Shown: positions 15,263 to 23,253 of the stretch, one piece after another
Layout of the letters: the number at the start of each line of letters is the position of its first letter
Numbering within the stretch: position 1 is the first letter of the stretch
Source of the DNA: Candidatus Agathobaculum pullistercoris
GTDB lineage: Bacteria; Bacillota; Clostridia; Oscillospirales; Butyricicoccaceae
Length of the DNA stretch: 34,660 nucleotides
Reading direction: 5' to 3'
Assembly (NCBI GenBank): GCA_019114345.1
Contig: DXFS01000095.1
Coordinates: 1-34,660, forward strand
Notes under the pieces: generated by a model
The model's input: only the letters and a program-made list of their open reading frames with translations
What the model was told of the DNA's origin: nothing
Databases searched by the model: none
Made by a program: the position numbers and the translations under genes

Positions 15263-17100
15263 GCGCAGGCGGTCTGATTTACATCGCGGGCAATCCGGAT
15301 CTGTACCCGCTGGAATACTATGACCCGGATGCAGGCACCTATCAGGGAACGATCCCTTCCGTACTGGCGCAGTTTGCACAGGAAAGCGGCTACGACCTGC
15401 AGTATTACCAGCCCGGCGCAACCGACCGCCGGGCGGAGCTGGCAGAGAACAAGCAGATCGACGCTGTCTCCGGCTGTACGGACCGGGAAGCGGTATCCGG
15501 CGCAGAACAGGTCACTCTGTTCCAAGCAGAAATCGACGGCCAAACGGTCACATATTCTCTTATTTTCACGGATTCGGCTCCAGAGGACTTTGTGCAGGCA
15601 CTGCGCTCCTATCTGTCCGGGGTAACACAGCCCGAATGGACCGGGGCTATGCTGCAGTCTGTTTCCCAAAGCCCGCAGTCCGTTTCCCTGCTGCCTGTCT
15701 CCATAGGGCTGGGCCTTACGGTCTGCCTGCTGCTGGCAGCACTGACATTGTCTGTACGCCGGTTCCGCAGGCAGCTGCGGCAGGCTGAACGCTTTCGTTC
15801 CATTGATCCGGAAACCGGTTTGGATACCATGGAATACCTGCAGCGCCGTTTTCCTGCCTTTGTTCATGACAAAAACCGTGTCCTTTACCATGTTGTTTAT
15901 TTTTATCTGGATCTCGGACACGTCGAGCGGCTCGGAGGACACATGGCCGCCACTGCAATGCGGCGCCACGCGTCTGCCGTTCTCCGGGCACGTCTCGGTC
16001 CCGGCAGCGCTGCTGCTACGGCGTCAAATGCTGGTATTGCTGCCGTGATTCTGGCCGGAACCACGCAAAAAGCCAGAGAATGGGCGCTGTCCGTGCTGGA
16101 ACAGATCCGTGCCTTTACCGACGAAGGCGGGAATATTTACCCGCTGGATGCAGCGGCAGGTCTGTATTCCCTGCAGCCCGGCGACCACGATCTGAATCTG
16201 GCGCTGTTTTATGCGGAACAATGCGCACGTCTTGCCTGCCGCGAAGGGGAAGGCCTGCGTCTCTGCTCACAGGATGTCTGCCGGGCCTTTGAAGAGGAGC
16301 GGCAGCTGCTGGCAGATGTCAGCGAAGGGTTCCGGCAGGAGCAGTTCCGGATCTATCTCCAGTTTTATGTCAACGCCTCCAACTTCGAAATAGTGGGCGG
16401 CGAAATGCTGGCACGCTGGCAACATAACCGGAAAGGCCTGCTGCTGCCGGGGCAGTTTGTGCCGTTGATGGAGCGGGAGGGACTGGTCAGCAGGCTGGAT
16501 TATTACTGTCTCGAAAAGGTCTGTGCTTTTCTCGAAATGCTTGGCCGGAACGGCGTGCAGAATTTCTTTATCTCCTGTAACTTTGCCCGCAGCACAATCA
16601 CCTCTGCCAGCTTTGTAGAGAAATGCAAAGAAATTATCTCCCGCTATCGTTTTTCCCGTGAACTACTGGTTTTCGAGGTTACCGAAAGCGAAAAAAGCCG
16701 GGATCAGACCCAGATGGATGCCCATATCCGGGAAATGCGTGCATTCGGCGTGCGCGTACTGTTTGATGATTTCGGCGTGGGCTTTTCTTCCTTCCACGAT
16801 CTGCAGGAATCCGACATGGACGGATTGAAGCTGGATAAATATCTGGTGGAAAATATCTCCACTCCGCAGGGCCGCTCTATCCTGAACGCCATGGTGCAGG
16901 CGGGACACGAACTCGACCTGACCATTCTTGCCGAAGGCGTAGAGCAGGCGGCGCAGGCGCAAGTACTGCAGCAGCTCGGCTGTGATGTGCTGCAGGGCTT
17001 TTACTTCTCCCGCCCTATGCCTGCGGAGCAGTCTGCGCAAAAGATCATCAAGCAGTTCCGGACATCAACCGGACATTCTGAGACGGACGCCCGCGGCTAA
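15259..17100 (+). CDS. EAL phosphodiesterase with degenerate GGDEF and a short solute-binding-like N-terminus
   Basis: The 613-residue product starts at GTG 15259 (AGGAGG 7 bases upstream), overlapping the coiled-coil gene. Residues 5-75 resemble lobe 1 of a type-3 periplasmic solute-binding domain (YIAGNPDLYPLEYYDPDAG), but no signal peptide precedes it and the domain is short. A membrane helix follows at about 142-165. The GGDEF site reads SNAGI (about 256-260), so cyclase activity is lost. The EAL domain keeps E-M-L (382-384), FEVTES (472-477), DDFG (503-506), KLD (524-526) and AEG (558-560), so c-di-GMP hydrolysis is possible. It is the last gene of the synthase operon. Confidence 0.88.
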   Translation: MSAGGLIYIAGNPDLYPLEYYDPDAGTYQGTIPSVLAQFAQESGYDLQYYQPGATDRRAELAENKQIDAVSGCTDREAVSGAEQVTLFQAEIDGQTVTYSLIFTDSAPEDFVQALRSYLSGVTQPEWTGAMLQSVSQSPQSVSLLPVSIGLGLTVCLLLAALTLSVRRFRRQLRQAERFRSIDPETGLDTMEYLQRRFPAFVHDKNRVLYHVVYFYLDLGHVERLGGHMAATAMRRHASAVLRARLGPGSAAATASNAGIAAVILAGTTQKAREWALSVLEQIRAFTDEGGNIYPLDAAAGLYSLQPGDHDLNLALFYAEQCARLACREGEGLRLCSQDVCRAFEEERQLLADVSEGFRQEQFRIYLQFYVNASNFEIVGGEMLARWQHNRKGLLLPGQFVPLMEREGLVSRLDYYCLEKVCAFLEMLGRNGVQNFFISCNFARSTITSASFVEKCKEIISRYRFSRELLVFEVTESEKSRDQTQMDAHIREMRAFGVRVLFDDFGVGFSSFHDLQESDMDGLKLDKYLVENISTPQGRSILNAMVQAGHELDLTILAEGVEQAAQAQVLQQLGCDVLQGFYFSRPMPAEQSAQKIIKQFRTSTGHSETDARG

Positions 17101-17194
17101 TTCCGACGAATCCGCTGCCCTGCTGTGGCCATGTAGTTCCCCTCTTTGGCTGCGCCGGAAGCATTGTTCGCCGATGTATGCGACCCGCTTCTGC

Positions 17195-17273
17195 TCTTTC
17201 CGCGTTTAGGAATATACCGGGCATGCAAACCGCAAGCCCAGACATCGTTATAACCGGTTGCCACGCGGAAAGA
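17195..17273 (+). ncRNA. Candidate structured RNA with pseudoknot upstream of the dCache-EAL gene
   Basis: Within the 227-base gap 17101-17327, an 11-bp stem TCTTTCCGCGT/ACGCGGAAAGA (17195-17205/17263-17273) encloses a hairpin GGGCATGC/GCAAGCCC (17219-17226/17232-17239, one A-A mismatch) with loop AAACC. The loop can pair with GGTT at 17256-17259 as a pseudoknot. Alternatively GCAAACCG (17225-17232) pairs with CGGTTGC (17255-17261). The next gene starts 55 bases later after GGAGG. I recognise no known class. Confidence 0.4.
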
Positions 17274-17327
17274 TGAGCATGGCCAGCCCTGATACAAGTC
17301 CAGAAAACCGCATTTCAGGAGGAACCA

Positions 17328-19604
17328 ATGGAAAAGAAGTATTCAAAACGCCGCCGCAGCCAGCGGATACTGGCGGTCTTATTCGGCGCAGTCATACTGG
17401 CGCTGTCCTGGGTGTTCCTTCAGAATTCCCTTCATATCTACGAACAGTCACGCGGACGCACCAAGCAGTATCTGATCGATATCACCTACCAGCTGCATGA
17501 GCACATCGAAACCCAGATCCAAAATTCGCTGGAGATGCTGCGTCTGATCCGCAACGGCGCGCTGGAAATCGAACCGGAGGAAAGGGAACGCTATCTGACA
17601 GATCTTGCGGATTTTTCCAATTTTAACAGCCTGCACCTGGTTAGTGATTTCGACCAGGCCGAGGCATGGCTCCGGCAGCACTATGGCGGGCAGTATGTGC
17701 TGGACCGCGACTTGCTGCAGCAGGGGCAGGCCCAGCTGATTGCAATCCCCGGGAAGAGCATGGTTGTATATTTCACTGCGGATCATGCCGATCAGGATAC
17801 TTCGGTGATCATCGGGGAAAAGGGAAACGAGCTGCTGAAAGAACTGCTCAGCAACAACAGCTTTGACGGCCAGGCGCTGACACTCACCATCACCCGGCAG
17901 GGCACCGTTATCACATCGCAGATTGAACAAAACTTTTTTGACGAAATCGCCGCATCCTATGCCGGGACAGAATATGCCGAAGTACCGCAGCTGTTTGAAA
18001 AAATGCGGGCAGACCTGCGTACTGGCCAAAGCGGTACCCTCTCCTTCCCTTCGCGCAGCGGCGAAAGCCTGCTGCTCAGTTATGAGCCGCTCTCCTTCTC
18101 AGACTGGTGTGTTTTCACTGTGATCCCCGCCTCCGTGCTGAATGCCGGCATAGAGGATCTGACAATGCAAAATCTGGTGCTGACGCTTGTCACCATATTG
18201 CTTTTGGTAAGTGTCGGGGGCTTTCTTGTCATTTTGCAGCGGAAACACACCCGGCGTTTAACCGATATTGCTTTTATGGATGAGATAACCGGCGGCTGGA
18301 ATGAGCTTCGATTCCGGCTGGAAGCAGAACAGATACTGAAATCATCGGATGCTGCCTGGTCCATAGTATCGGTGGATATCGCGGATTTTACCTTTCTCAA
18401 CAATATTTATGGTGCACAGGCCGGCGATGCCGTACTCCGTCATGTCTTTGCACAAATCAGGAACATGCTGCAGCCGGGCGAAATTGCGGCGCGCAGTTCC
18501 GCAGATATTTTTTATATTTTGCTTCAGACGCAGGACCGGGATGCAATCATCCGCAGGCTGTCGGGCCTCAAACGCAATGCCGAAGCCTTTACCGGATTGG
18601 ATAACGGGAGCTACCGGTTCGAGTTGCGTGCCGGCGTGTATCTGATCCACGATTGCAGCCGCAATCTAGCATGGATGGAAGAAAGCGCCAACCTTGCCCG
18701 GAAATACCGGGACGGGCAGGAATGTTCGTTTTATCGCGAAGAAAGGATGCAGGAGCAAAAGCTTGAGCGTGAACTTATCAGCGATATGCCGTCCTCCCTC
18801 CGCAGCGGTGCATTTGAGGTATATCTGCAGCCCAAGGTGCGCCTGTCCGACGGCTGTATCAGCGGCGCGGAGGCGCTGATACGATGGAACCATCCCGAAA
18901 AGGGCATGTTATCGCCCGGGATCTTCATCCCTATTTTGGAAAAGGCAAAAATGATCAGTCGACTTGACCATTTTATGTTTGAACAGGTCTGCCTGCTGCT
19001 GCAGCGCTGGCAGCAGGAAAGCCGGGAAACTTGCGTCATATCCGTAAACCTGTCGCGGCAAAATCTGTCTATTCCCGACCTGCTGCAGCAATATCGTGCG
19101 ATCTGCGAACGCTATGGTGTCGCCCCTTCCAGCATTGAACTGGAGCTGACAGAAAGCATTTTCATGGAAAATACGGCATGGATGCAAAAGTTCGTACAGG
19201 AAATGCATCAGCTCGGCTTCCGCTGTTCGCTGGATGATTTCGGGGCGGGTTATTCTTCACTTGGCCTGCTCAAGGATCTGGATATCGACGTCATCAAGCT
19301 GGACCGGAGCTTTTTTGCCGGAAATGTACCGGACGGCGGTAAAGGCCGCTTGATTGTATCCTCCATCCTAAATCTGGCGCAACAGCTGCATATCCATACA
19401 GTAGCTGAAGGGATCGAGCAGACAGAGCAGGTCAGCGCGCTGCGCAGGATGGGCTGCGATGTTGTACAGGGCTTTGTTTTCTTCCGCCCCATGCCCGTAG
19501 CGGATTTTGAACAGCAGGCCTATAACGGCGGCAAACTGCGGTGTCTGCCCTGCACTGCAGCTGAAGAACCAAACAACAGCAAGGAGCCTCCCTCTCATGA
19601 ATGA
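17328..19604 (+). CDS. Membrane EAL phosphodiesterase with extracytoplasmic Cache-like sensor and degenerate GGDEF
   Basis: The 758-residue product has membrane helices at about 14-32 and 282-303, bracketing a ~250-residue outside region laid out like a dCache sensor. A linker leads to a GGDEF domain whose active site is SADIF (391-395) and should not make c-di-GMP. A full EAL domain follows: EALIRW (515-520), SVNLSRQNL, ELELTES (604-610), DDFGAGYSS (636-644), KLDR (657-660), AEGIEQ (693-698). It should degrade c-di-GMP in response to an outside ligand. The start is behind CAGGAGG. Its last codons overlap the VTC gene by 8 bases, tying the two together. Confidence 0.92.
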   Translation: MEKKYSKRRRSQRILAVLFGAVILALSWVFLQNSLHIYEQSRGRTKQYLIDITYQLHEHIETQIQNSLEMLRLIRNGALEIEPEERERYLTDLADFSNFNSLHLVSDFDQAEAWLRQHYGGQYVLDRDLLQQGQAQLIAIPGKSMVVYFTADHADQDTSVIIGEKGNELLKELLSNNSFDGQALTLTITRQGTVITSQIEQNFFDEIAASYAGTEYAEVPQLFEKMRADLRTGQSGTLSFPSRSGESLLLSYEPLSFSDWCVFTVIPASVLNAGIEDLTMQNLVLTLVTILLLVSVGGFLVILQRKHTRRLTDIAFMDEITGGWNELRFRLEAEQILKSSDAAWSIVSVDIADFTFLNNIYGAQAGDAVLRHVFAQIRNMLQPGEIAARSSADIFYILLQTQDRDAIIRRLSGLKRNAEAFTGLDNGSYRFELRAGVYLIHDCSRNLAWMEESANLARKYRDGQECSFYREERMQEQKLERELISDMPSSLRSGAFEVYLQPKVRLSDGCISGAEALIRWNHPEKGMLSPGIFIPILEKAKMISRLDHFMFEQVCLLLQRWQQESRETCVISVNLSRQNLSIPDLLQQYRAICERYGVAPSSIELELTESIFMENTAWMQKFVQEMHQLGFRCSLDDFGAGYSSLGLLKDLDIDVIKLDRSFFAGNVPDGGKGRLIVSSILNLAQQLHIHTVAEGIEQTEQVSALRRMGCDVVQGFVFFRPMPVADFEQQAYNGGKLRCLPCTAAEEPNNSKEPPSHE

Positions 19605-20292
19605 AGTGCTGCGGAAAGAGCGCAAATACCTTATCAACCTGGAACAAATGTACCGTGACACCCATGTCCTGTCGCAGATCCTCCATGAGGATAAGCACAA
19701 CTGCGGCAGCGGGTATATGATCCGTTCACTGTATTTTGATACGCCCGATGACCGAGACTTCCACGAAAAAGAAGACGGCATTGAGCTGCGCCGCAAGATG
19801 CGGCTGCGCTGCTATTCTCCGGATGCGGATTTCGCCGTACTGGAAATGAAGCAGAAACAGGGTGATTCGCAGCGCAAGCGCTCGCTCCGTATGTCCCGCA
19901 CGGATGCGCAGCGCCTGATCCGCGGTGAGTACAGCGTTCTGCTGCAGTATGCCGAGCCCTTTGCTGCGGAATGTTTTGCGATGCTGCAGATGCACGCCTA
20001 TCGTCCCAAATCGGTCGTAGAATATCGCAGGAAGGCGTATATCGCGAAAGAAAACAAAATCCGTATCACGTATGACCACCATATAACCGGTACTGAAAGC
20101 TGTTTTGATATTTTCTCGCCCCATCTTCTTCAAAACCCGCTGTTTGATCCCGGCCTGGTGGTGGTTGAAGTGAAATATAACGGTTTTCTGCTCAGTTATA
20201 TCAAGGATATGATGGATCGGTGCAACGCGAGTGAGCTTTCGGTTGGCAAGTATAGCCTGTCGCGTTCTTTGAGCAAACATTATTATTTCTGA
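19597..20292 (+). CDS. VTC-domain (polyphosphate polymerase fold) protein
   Basis: The 231-residue product is a single VTC domain of the CYTH/triphosphate-tunnel type. It shows RKERKYLI near the start, SLYFDTPDD (46-54), the basic run RRKMRLRCY (67-75), LEMKQKQGD, the KIRITYD strand and VVVEVKYNG, ending in VGKYSLSR. In yeast VTC4 this fold makes polyphosphate from ATP. Bacterial relatives are annotated as polyphosphate polymerase domain proteins, but I do not know that activity is proven for this subfamily. It overlaps the EAL gene by 8 bases and uses AAGGAG inside that gene. A conventional polyphosphate kinase is also present at 27432. Confidence 0.9.
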   Translation: MNEVLRKERKYLINLEQMYRDTHVLSQILHEDKHNCGSGYMIRSLYFDTPDDRDFHEKEDGIELRRKMRLRCYSPDADFAVLEMKQKQGDSQRKRSLRMSRTDAQRLIRGEYSVLLQYAEPFAAECFAMLQMHAYRPKSVVEYRRKAYIAKENKIRITYDHHITGTESCFDIFSPHLLQNPLFDPGLVVVEVKYNGFLLSYIKDMMDRCNASELSVGKYSLSRSLSKHYYF

Positions 20293-20301
20293 TCCCCCGT
20301 A

Positions 20302-20334
20302 CCGGCCCCCAGCAGCGCTACGGCTTCGGGCCGG
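20302..20334 (+). other. Intercistronic hairpin
   Basis: CCGGCCC (20302-20308) pairs with GGGCCGG (20328-20334) between the VTC and cyclase genes. No T-run follows, so it is more likely an RNA-stability or attenuation element than a terminator. Confidence 0.4.
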
Positions 20335-20357
20335 CAAAACAGAAAAGAGGCAAGCCA

Positions 20358-21734
20358 GTGAATAATAAATTTGATTTTTTCAAAGACAACAGCACAAAAT
20401 GGTATATACTGGGTACCATAATCGCCATTGAAATTCTTGTATCCGAGTCCTTCCTGGGATATATCCATATTGAACCGATCTCTATCACCTTTGCGTATAT
20501 TCCGATCCTGATTGCAGGTGTTCTGATGGGACCCGCCGAGTCCACTGCAGTGGGGGTTGTATTCGGCCTGATCAGTATGGGGAAAGCTTCTGCAAGCTAT
20601 GTAATGGCCGGCGACCAGGTATTTTCCCCACTGATGAGCGGCCATCCGGTCAACAGCATTATCCTCAGTGTAGGGATGCGCGCCCTGTTCGGTTTTATAT
20701 CCGGTTTTCTGTATGCGCTGGCTAAAAAGCACAGCCGCCATCCGGACCTGTGGATCTGTATCATTTCCTTTTTCGGCAGGACAATGCACTCCGCCCTCGT
20801 GTATGGCTGCATGGCCTTACTGTTTCCGGAGCTGGGCTATGGGGTAACCGATGTATTCCAGGGGTTCTTTTCCCCCAGCAATTTACTTTCCCTTCTTATA
20901 ACCGCCGCAATCATCTGGGGCTGCCGGTGCGCGCTGCGCACGCGCTCTTATAAACGTTTTGTGCAGCGTATGAGTATGGTAAAGAACCTCCGGCTCACAG
21001 AGACTTACCGAAACCGGCCGCTGGCTATCTTTATCACCACTGAGTTTTGCATTGCCTGCGCGGTAACCGTCTATTTTGTAGGACGCATCCGGTACATGCT
21101 GGTGCAGAAAGGGATCGCCGTCTCTGATGAAACCGTTTACGACCTGGTTCTGCTCCAGGCGCAGTTTTTAATCGGCATACTGGCACTGATGTTCCTGCTG
21201 ACGGTATTCCAGGTATTCAACCGCAGATGGCACACCTGTGTGGAGTATGAAATACGCCTGGATACGCTCACCGGTGTGTGGAACCGGCGGAGTTTTTTCC
21301 AGCGAGGGGAAAGCATGCTGGCCGAGACGAATCGTCAAGCCGCCTGTTATGGCTATTTCATCATGGTGGACGTGGACTGGTTCAAGCAGATCAATGATGA
21401 ATTCGGCCATCCCGAAGGGGACCGTGTCTTACATGACATTGCCAAATGCCTGCGAGAGATTTTTTCTCCTATTGGGCTGATCGGCCGGCTGGGAGGCGAC
21501 GAATTCGCCATTCTGATCGATAAGCCGGTTCCGCGCCAGCAGTTGGAGGAAAATCTTGATCAATTCGCCAGACGGATCGACACGCTCAGCAGCGAAGCTT
21601 CCAGCCTGACCTGCAGTATCGGTGTGCTCATTATTTCCCACCCGGCGCCGCTCGAAGAACTCTATAAAAAGGCCGACCGGCTGCTCTATCTTGCGAAACA
21701 GCAGGGACGAAACCGCTACATCTTCAGCGAATAA
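20358..21734 (+). CDS. Diguanylate cyclase fused to an ECF-transporter S-component-like membrane domain
   Basis: The 458-residue product starts at GTG 20358 with AGAGG 8 bases before it. Residues about 15-190 resemble the substrate-capturing S component of ECF vitamin transporters: ITFAYIPILIAGVLMGP (43-59) followed by a glycine-rich VGVVFG helix. Further helices at about 222-242 and 265-287 lead to a GGDEF domain with LDTLTGVWNRR, DVDWFKQINDEFGH and intact GGDEF at 379-383; no RxxD inhibitory site is in register. I infer a cyclase that reports a small ligand such as a vitamin, without an attached transporter. It is last in the c-di-GMP region, before a terminator. Confidence 0.88.
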   Translation: MNNKFDFFKDNSTKWYILGTIIAIEILVSESFLGYIHIEPISITFAYIPILIAGVLMGPAESTAVGVVFGLISMGKASASYVMAGDQVFSPLMSGHPVNSIILSVGMRALFGFISGFLYALAKKHSRHPDLWICIISFFGRTMHSALVYGCMALLFPELGYGVTDVFQGFFSPSNLLSLLITAAIIWGCRCALRTRSYKRFVQRMSMVKNLRLTETYRNRPLAIFITTEFCIACAVTVYFVGRIRYMLVQKGIAVSDETVYDLVLLQAQFLIGILALMFLLTVFQVFNRRWHTCVEYEIRLDTLTGVWNRRSFFQRGESMLAETNRQAACYGYFIMVDVDWFKQINDEFGHPEGDRVLHDIAKCLREIFSPIGLIGRLGGDEFAILIDKPVPRQQLEENLDQFARRIDTLSSEASSLTCSIGVLIISHPAPLEELYKKADRLLYLAKQQGRNRYIFSE

Positions 21735-21755
21735 GCCGCAGCCATACCGTCATAC

Positions 21756-21790
21756 AAAAAACCGGCTGCCAGTTTTCCTGGCAGCCGGTT
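21756..21790. terminator. Bidirectional terminator between the cyclase gene and pfkA
   Basis: A 12-bp stem AACCGGCTGCCA/TGGCAGCCGGTT (21760-21771/21779-21790) has six As on its left flank, giving a T-run on the minus strand for pfkA. The plus-strand side has only TTGATTTT, so it is weaker for the cyclase transcript. Confidence 0.88.
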
Positions 21791-21808
21791 GATTTTCGTT
21801 ATGTCAGT

Positions 21809-22885
21809 TCAGTCCCCCATGGACAGGCCGAGCGCACGCGCCGCGCGGACGACCTCGCCGTCGGGCGGGACGGTCTTGAGCTTGCCCGCAACCTCGGAGA
21901 GCGGCACGGGGACGATCTTGTCGTCCTGTACTGCGACCATATATCCGTATTTCTTCTGTTCGATCAGCTGCGCCGCTGCTGCGCCCAGACGGCTGGTCAG
22001 CAGACGGTCCGCCGGGCAGGGTGCGCCGCCGCGCTGATAATGGCCCGGGATGGTAACGCGGATCTCCTGGCCGGTCAGCTCCTTAAGCTCGTCCGCAATG
22101 CGGTACGAAATCGAAGGATAGGTCATCTTCTCGCGCGCCGCCTTGAACTCCTTTTTGCTCATCTTTGCTTCTTCCTGGCTGATCGCGCCTTCCGCCACAG
22201 CAATAATGGAAAAACGCTTGCCGCTCTGCTCGCGCTTCTGGATCGCCTTCGCAATCGCCTTCGCGCTGTACGGAATCTCCGGGATAACAATAATATCTGC
22301 GCCGGACGCGATGCCCGCGTACAGTGTCAGCCAGCCGGCCTTATGTCCCATGACTTCGACAATAAACACGCGCGAATGGGAGAATGCGGTCGAGTGGATG
22401 GAGTCAATAACCGTGGAGGCGATATCCATTGCAGACTGGAAACCGAATGTCATCTCGGTGCCCCAGATATCGTTATCGATCGTCTTGGGAAGCGTGACCA
22501 CATTCACACCGTTCTGAGAGAGTAAATTGGCCGTCTTATGCGTACCGTTTCCGCCCAGGATGACAAGGCAGTCAAAGCCCTCGTCGCGGACCGTTTTGAG
22601 CATTTTTTCCAGCTTGGTCTCTTCACTGTCCTCTTCCGCTTTCTGCATTTCCTTGAACGGCTGGCGCGAGGTGCCGAGAATGGTGCCGCCCAGCGTCAGG
22701 ATATCCGAGAAATCCTTGGGGCTCATCACATGGTAGTCGCCCTCGATCAGGCCGCGGTAGCCGTCCCGGATGCCATAAATGGTCACCTTGTTGCCCAGCT
22801 CGTTGTACAGCGTCTTGGCCACGCCGCGCAGCGCAGAGTTCAGACCCTGGCAGTCGCCGCCGCTTGTCAGCATACCGATTTTCAT
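21809..22885 (-). CDS. pfkA: 6-phosphofructokinase, ATP-dependent type by active-site residues
   Basis: It phosphorylates fructose 6-phosphate in glycolysis. The start at 22885 has AGGAGG 7 bases upstream. The 358-residue chain has the opening GMLTSGGDCQGLN, the nucleotide motif GGNGTHKTAN, the catalytic PKTIDND, MGHKAGWLTLYAGIA and a late GHYQRGGAPCPADR. A Gly after GGN points to ATP, since pyrophosphate enzymes have Asp there, while the Lys of PKTIDND is the version shared with group III/pyrophosphate enzymes. It stands alone on the minus strand, diverging from pflB. ATP use is inference; pyrophosphate use should be tested. Confidence 0.92.
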   Translation of the reverse strand: MKIGMLTSGGDCQGLNSALRGVAKTLYNELGNKVTIYGIRDGYRGLIEGDYHVMSPKDFSDILTLGGTILGTSRQPFKEMQKAEEDSEETKLEKMLKTVRDEGFDCLVILGGNGTHKTANLLSQNGVNVVTLPKTIDNDIWGTEMTFGFQSAMDIASTVIDSIHSTAFSHSRVFIVEVMGHKAGWLTLYAGIASGADIIVIPEIPYSAKAIAKAIQKREQSGKRFSIIAVAEGAISQEEAKMSKKEFKAAREKMTYPSISYRIADELKELTGQEIRVTIPGHYQRGGAPCPADRLLTSRLGAAAAQLIEQKKYGYMVAVQDDKIVPVPLSEVAGKLKTVPPDGEVVRAARALGLSMGD

Positions 22886-22915
22886 AAGATCGCCTCCTGC
22901 ATATTTATTATGTTT

Positions 22916-22944
22916 ATCATACCCCTTTTTCCCCCGCTTGTGAA
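22916..22944 (-). promoter_or_regulatory. Candidate pfkA promoter
   Basis: On the minus strand TTCACA (22944-22939) and TATGAT (22921-22916) are 17 bases apart, about 30 bases before the pfkA start codon. Confidence 0.6.
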
Positions 22945-23049
22945 GATGCTTTTTGTATGTTTTGTCCAACCTCTGCTCAACCATTCCTTTTTTGACTGCT
23001 TTCCCAGTGAGGAGCTGTTTCAGAGCGAAAATTTTGTGCGATTCGGCAG

Positions 23050-23079
23050 TTGCCCTGCATCCGTCCTTCGTGGTATCCT
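23050..23079 (+). promoter_or_regulatory. Candidate promoter of the ZTP-riboswitch/pflB transcript
   Basis: TTGCCC (23050-23055) and TATCCT (23074-23079) are separated by 18 bases; the -10 is preceded by TGG, forming an extended -10. It would start RNA just before the aptamer. The remainder of 22945-23049 shows nothing I can name. Confidence 0.45.
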
Positions 23080-23091
23080 TAATGCAGACAG

Positions 23092-23173
23092 ATTCCCTGC
23101 AACTGACGGACAAAGGTGGAGCGCAAACCACCGGGGAGCAGGGGTTCCGCAATAAATGCCGACCGTCTGGGCA
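23092..23173 (+). promoter_or_regulatory. ZTP/ZMP riboswitch (pfl RNA motif) aptamer
   Basis: The hallmark segment AACCACCGGGGAGC (23126-23139) follows a GGTGG/CCACC helix (23115-23119/23128-23132), and the 3' block AATGCCGACCGTCTGGGC (23155-23172) matches the family's AAUGCCG-CCGCCUGGGC end. The outer helix is GACGG (23105-23109) with CCGTC (23163-23167); where the consensus has GGCG/CGCC, both sides have changed together, which supports the fold. These RNAs sense ZTP/ZMP, the alarm for 10-formyl-tetrahydrofolate shortage, and commonly precede pfl. Here it is directly upstream of pflB. Confidence 0.92.
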
Positions 23174-23204
23174 GTGTCGCAAAAAAGCGATACTGTCCTT
23201 TTTT
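23169..23204 (+). terminator. Riboswitch-controlled intrinsic terminator
   Basis: GGGCAGTGTCGC (23169-23180) pairs with GCGATACTGTCC (23187-23198, one G-T) around an A6 loop, then TTTTTT. The first GGGC belongs to the ZTP aptamer's conserved UGGGC, so ligand binding should block the terminator and switch pflB on. A second possible stem (23192-23205 with 23211-23224) uses the T-run and competes with it. Confidence 0.88.
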
Positions 23205-23253
23205 GTTTGCCAAAAAAGGACAGTTCAGCCAGAAAACAGGAGGAGAACAAAAC

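Noticed and set aside
17225-17262. c-di-GMP-I or -II riboswitch at the EAL leader
   Set aside because: GCAAACC and GGTTGCC are present, but only about 24 bases separate them, too few for the family's two inner helices.
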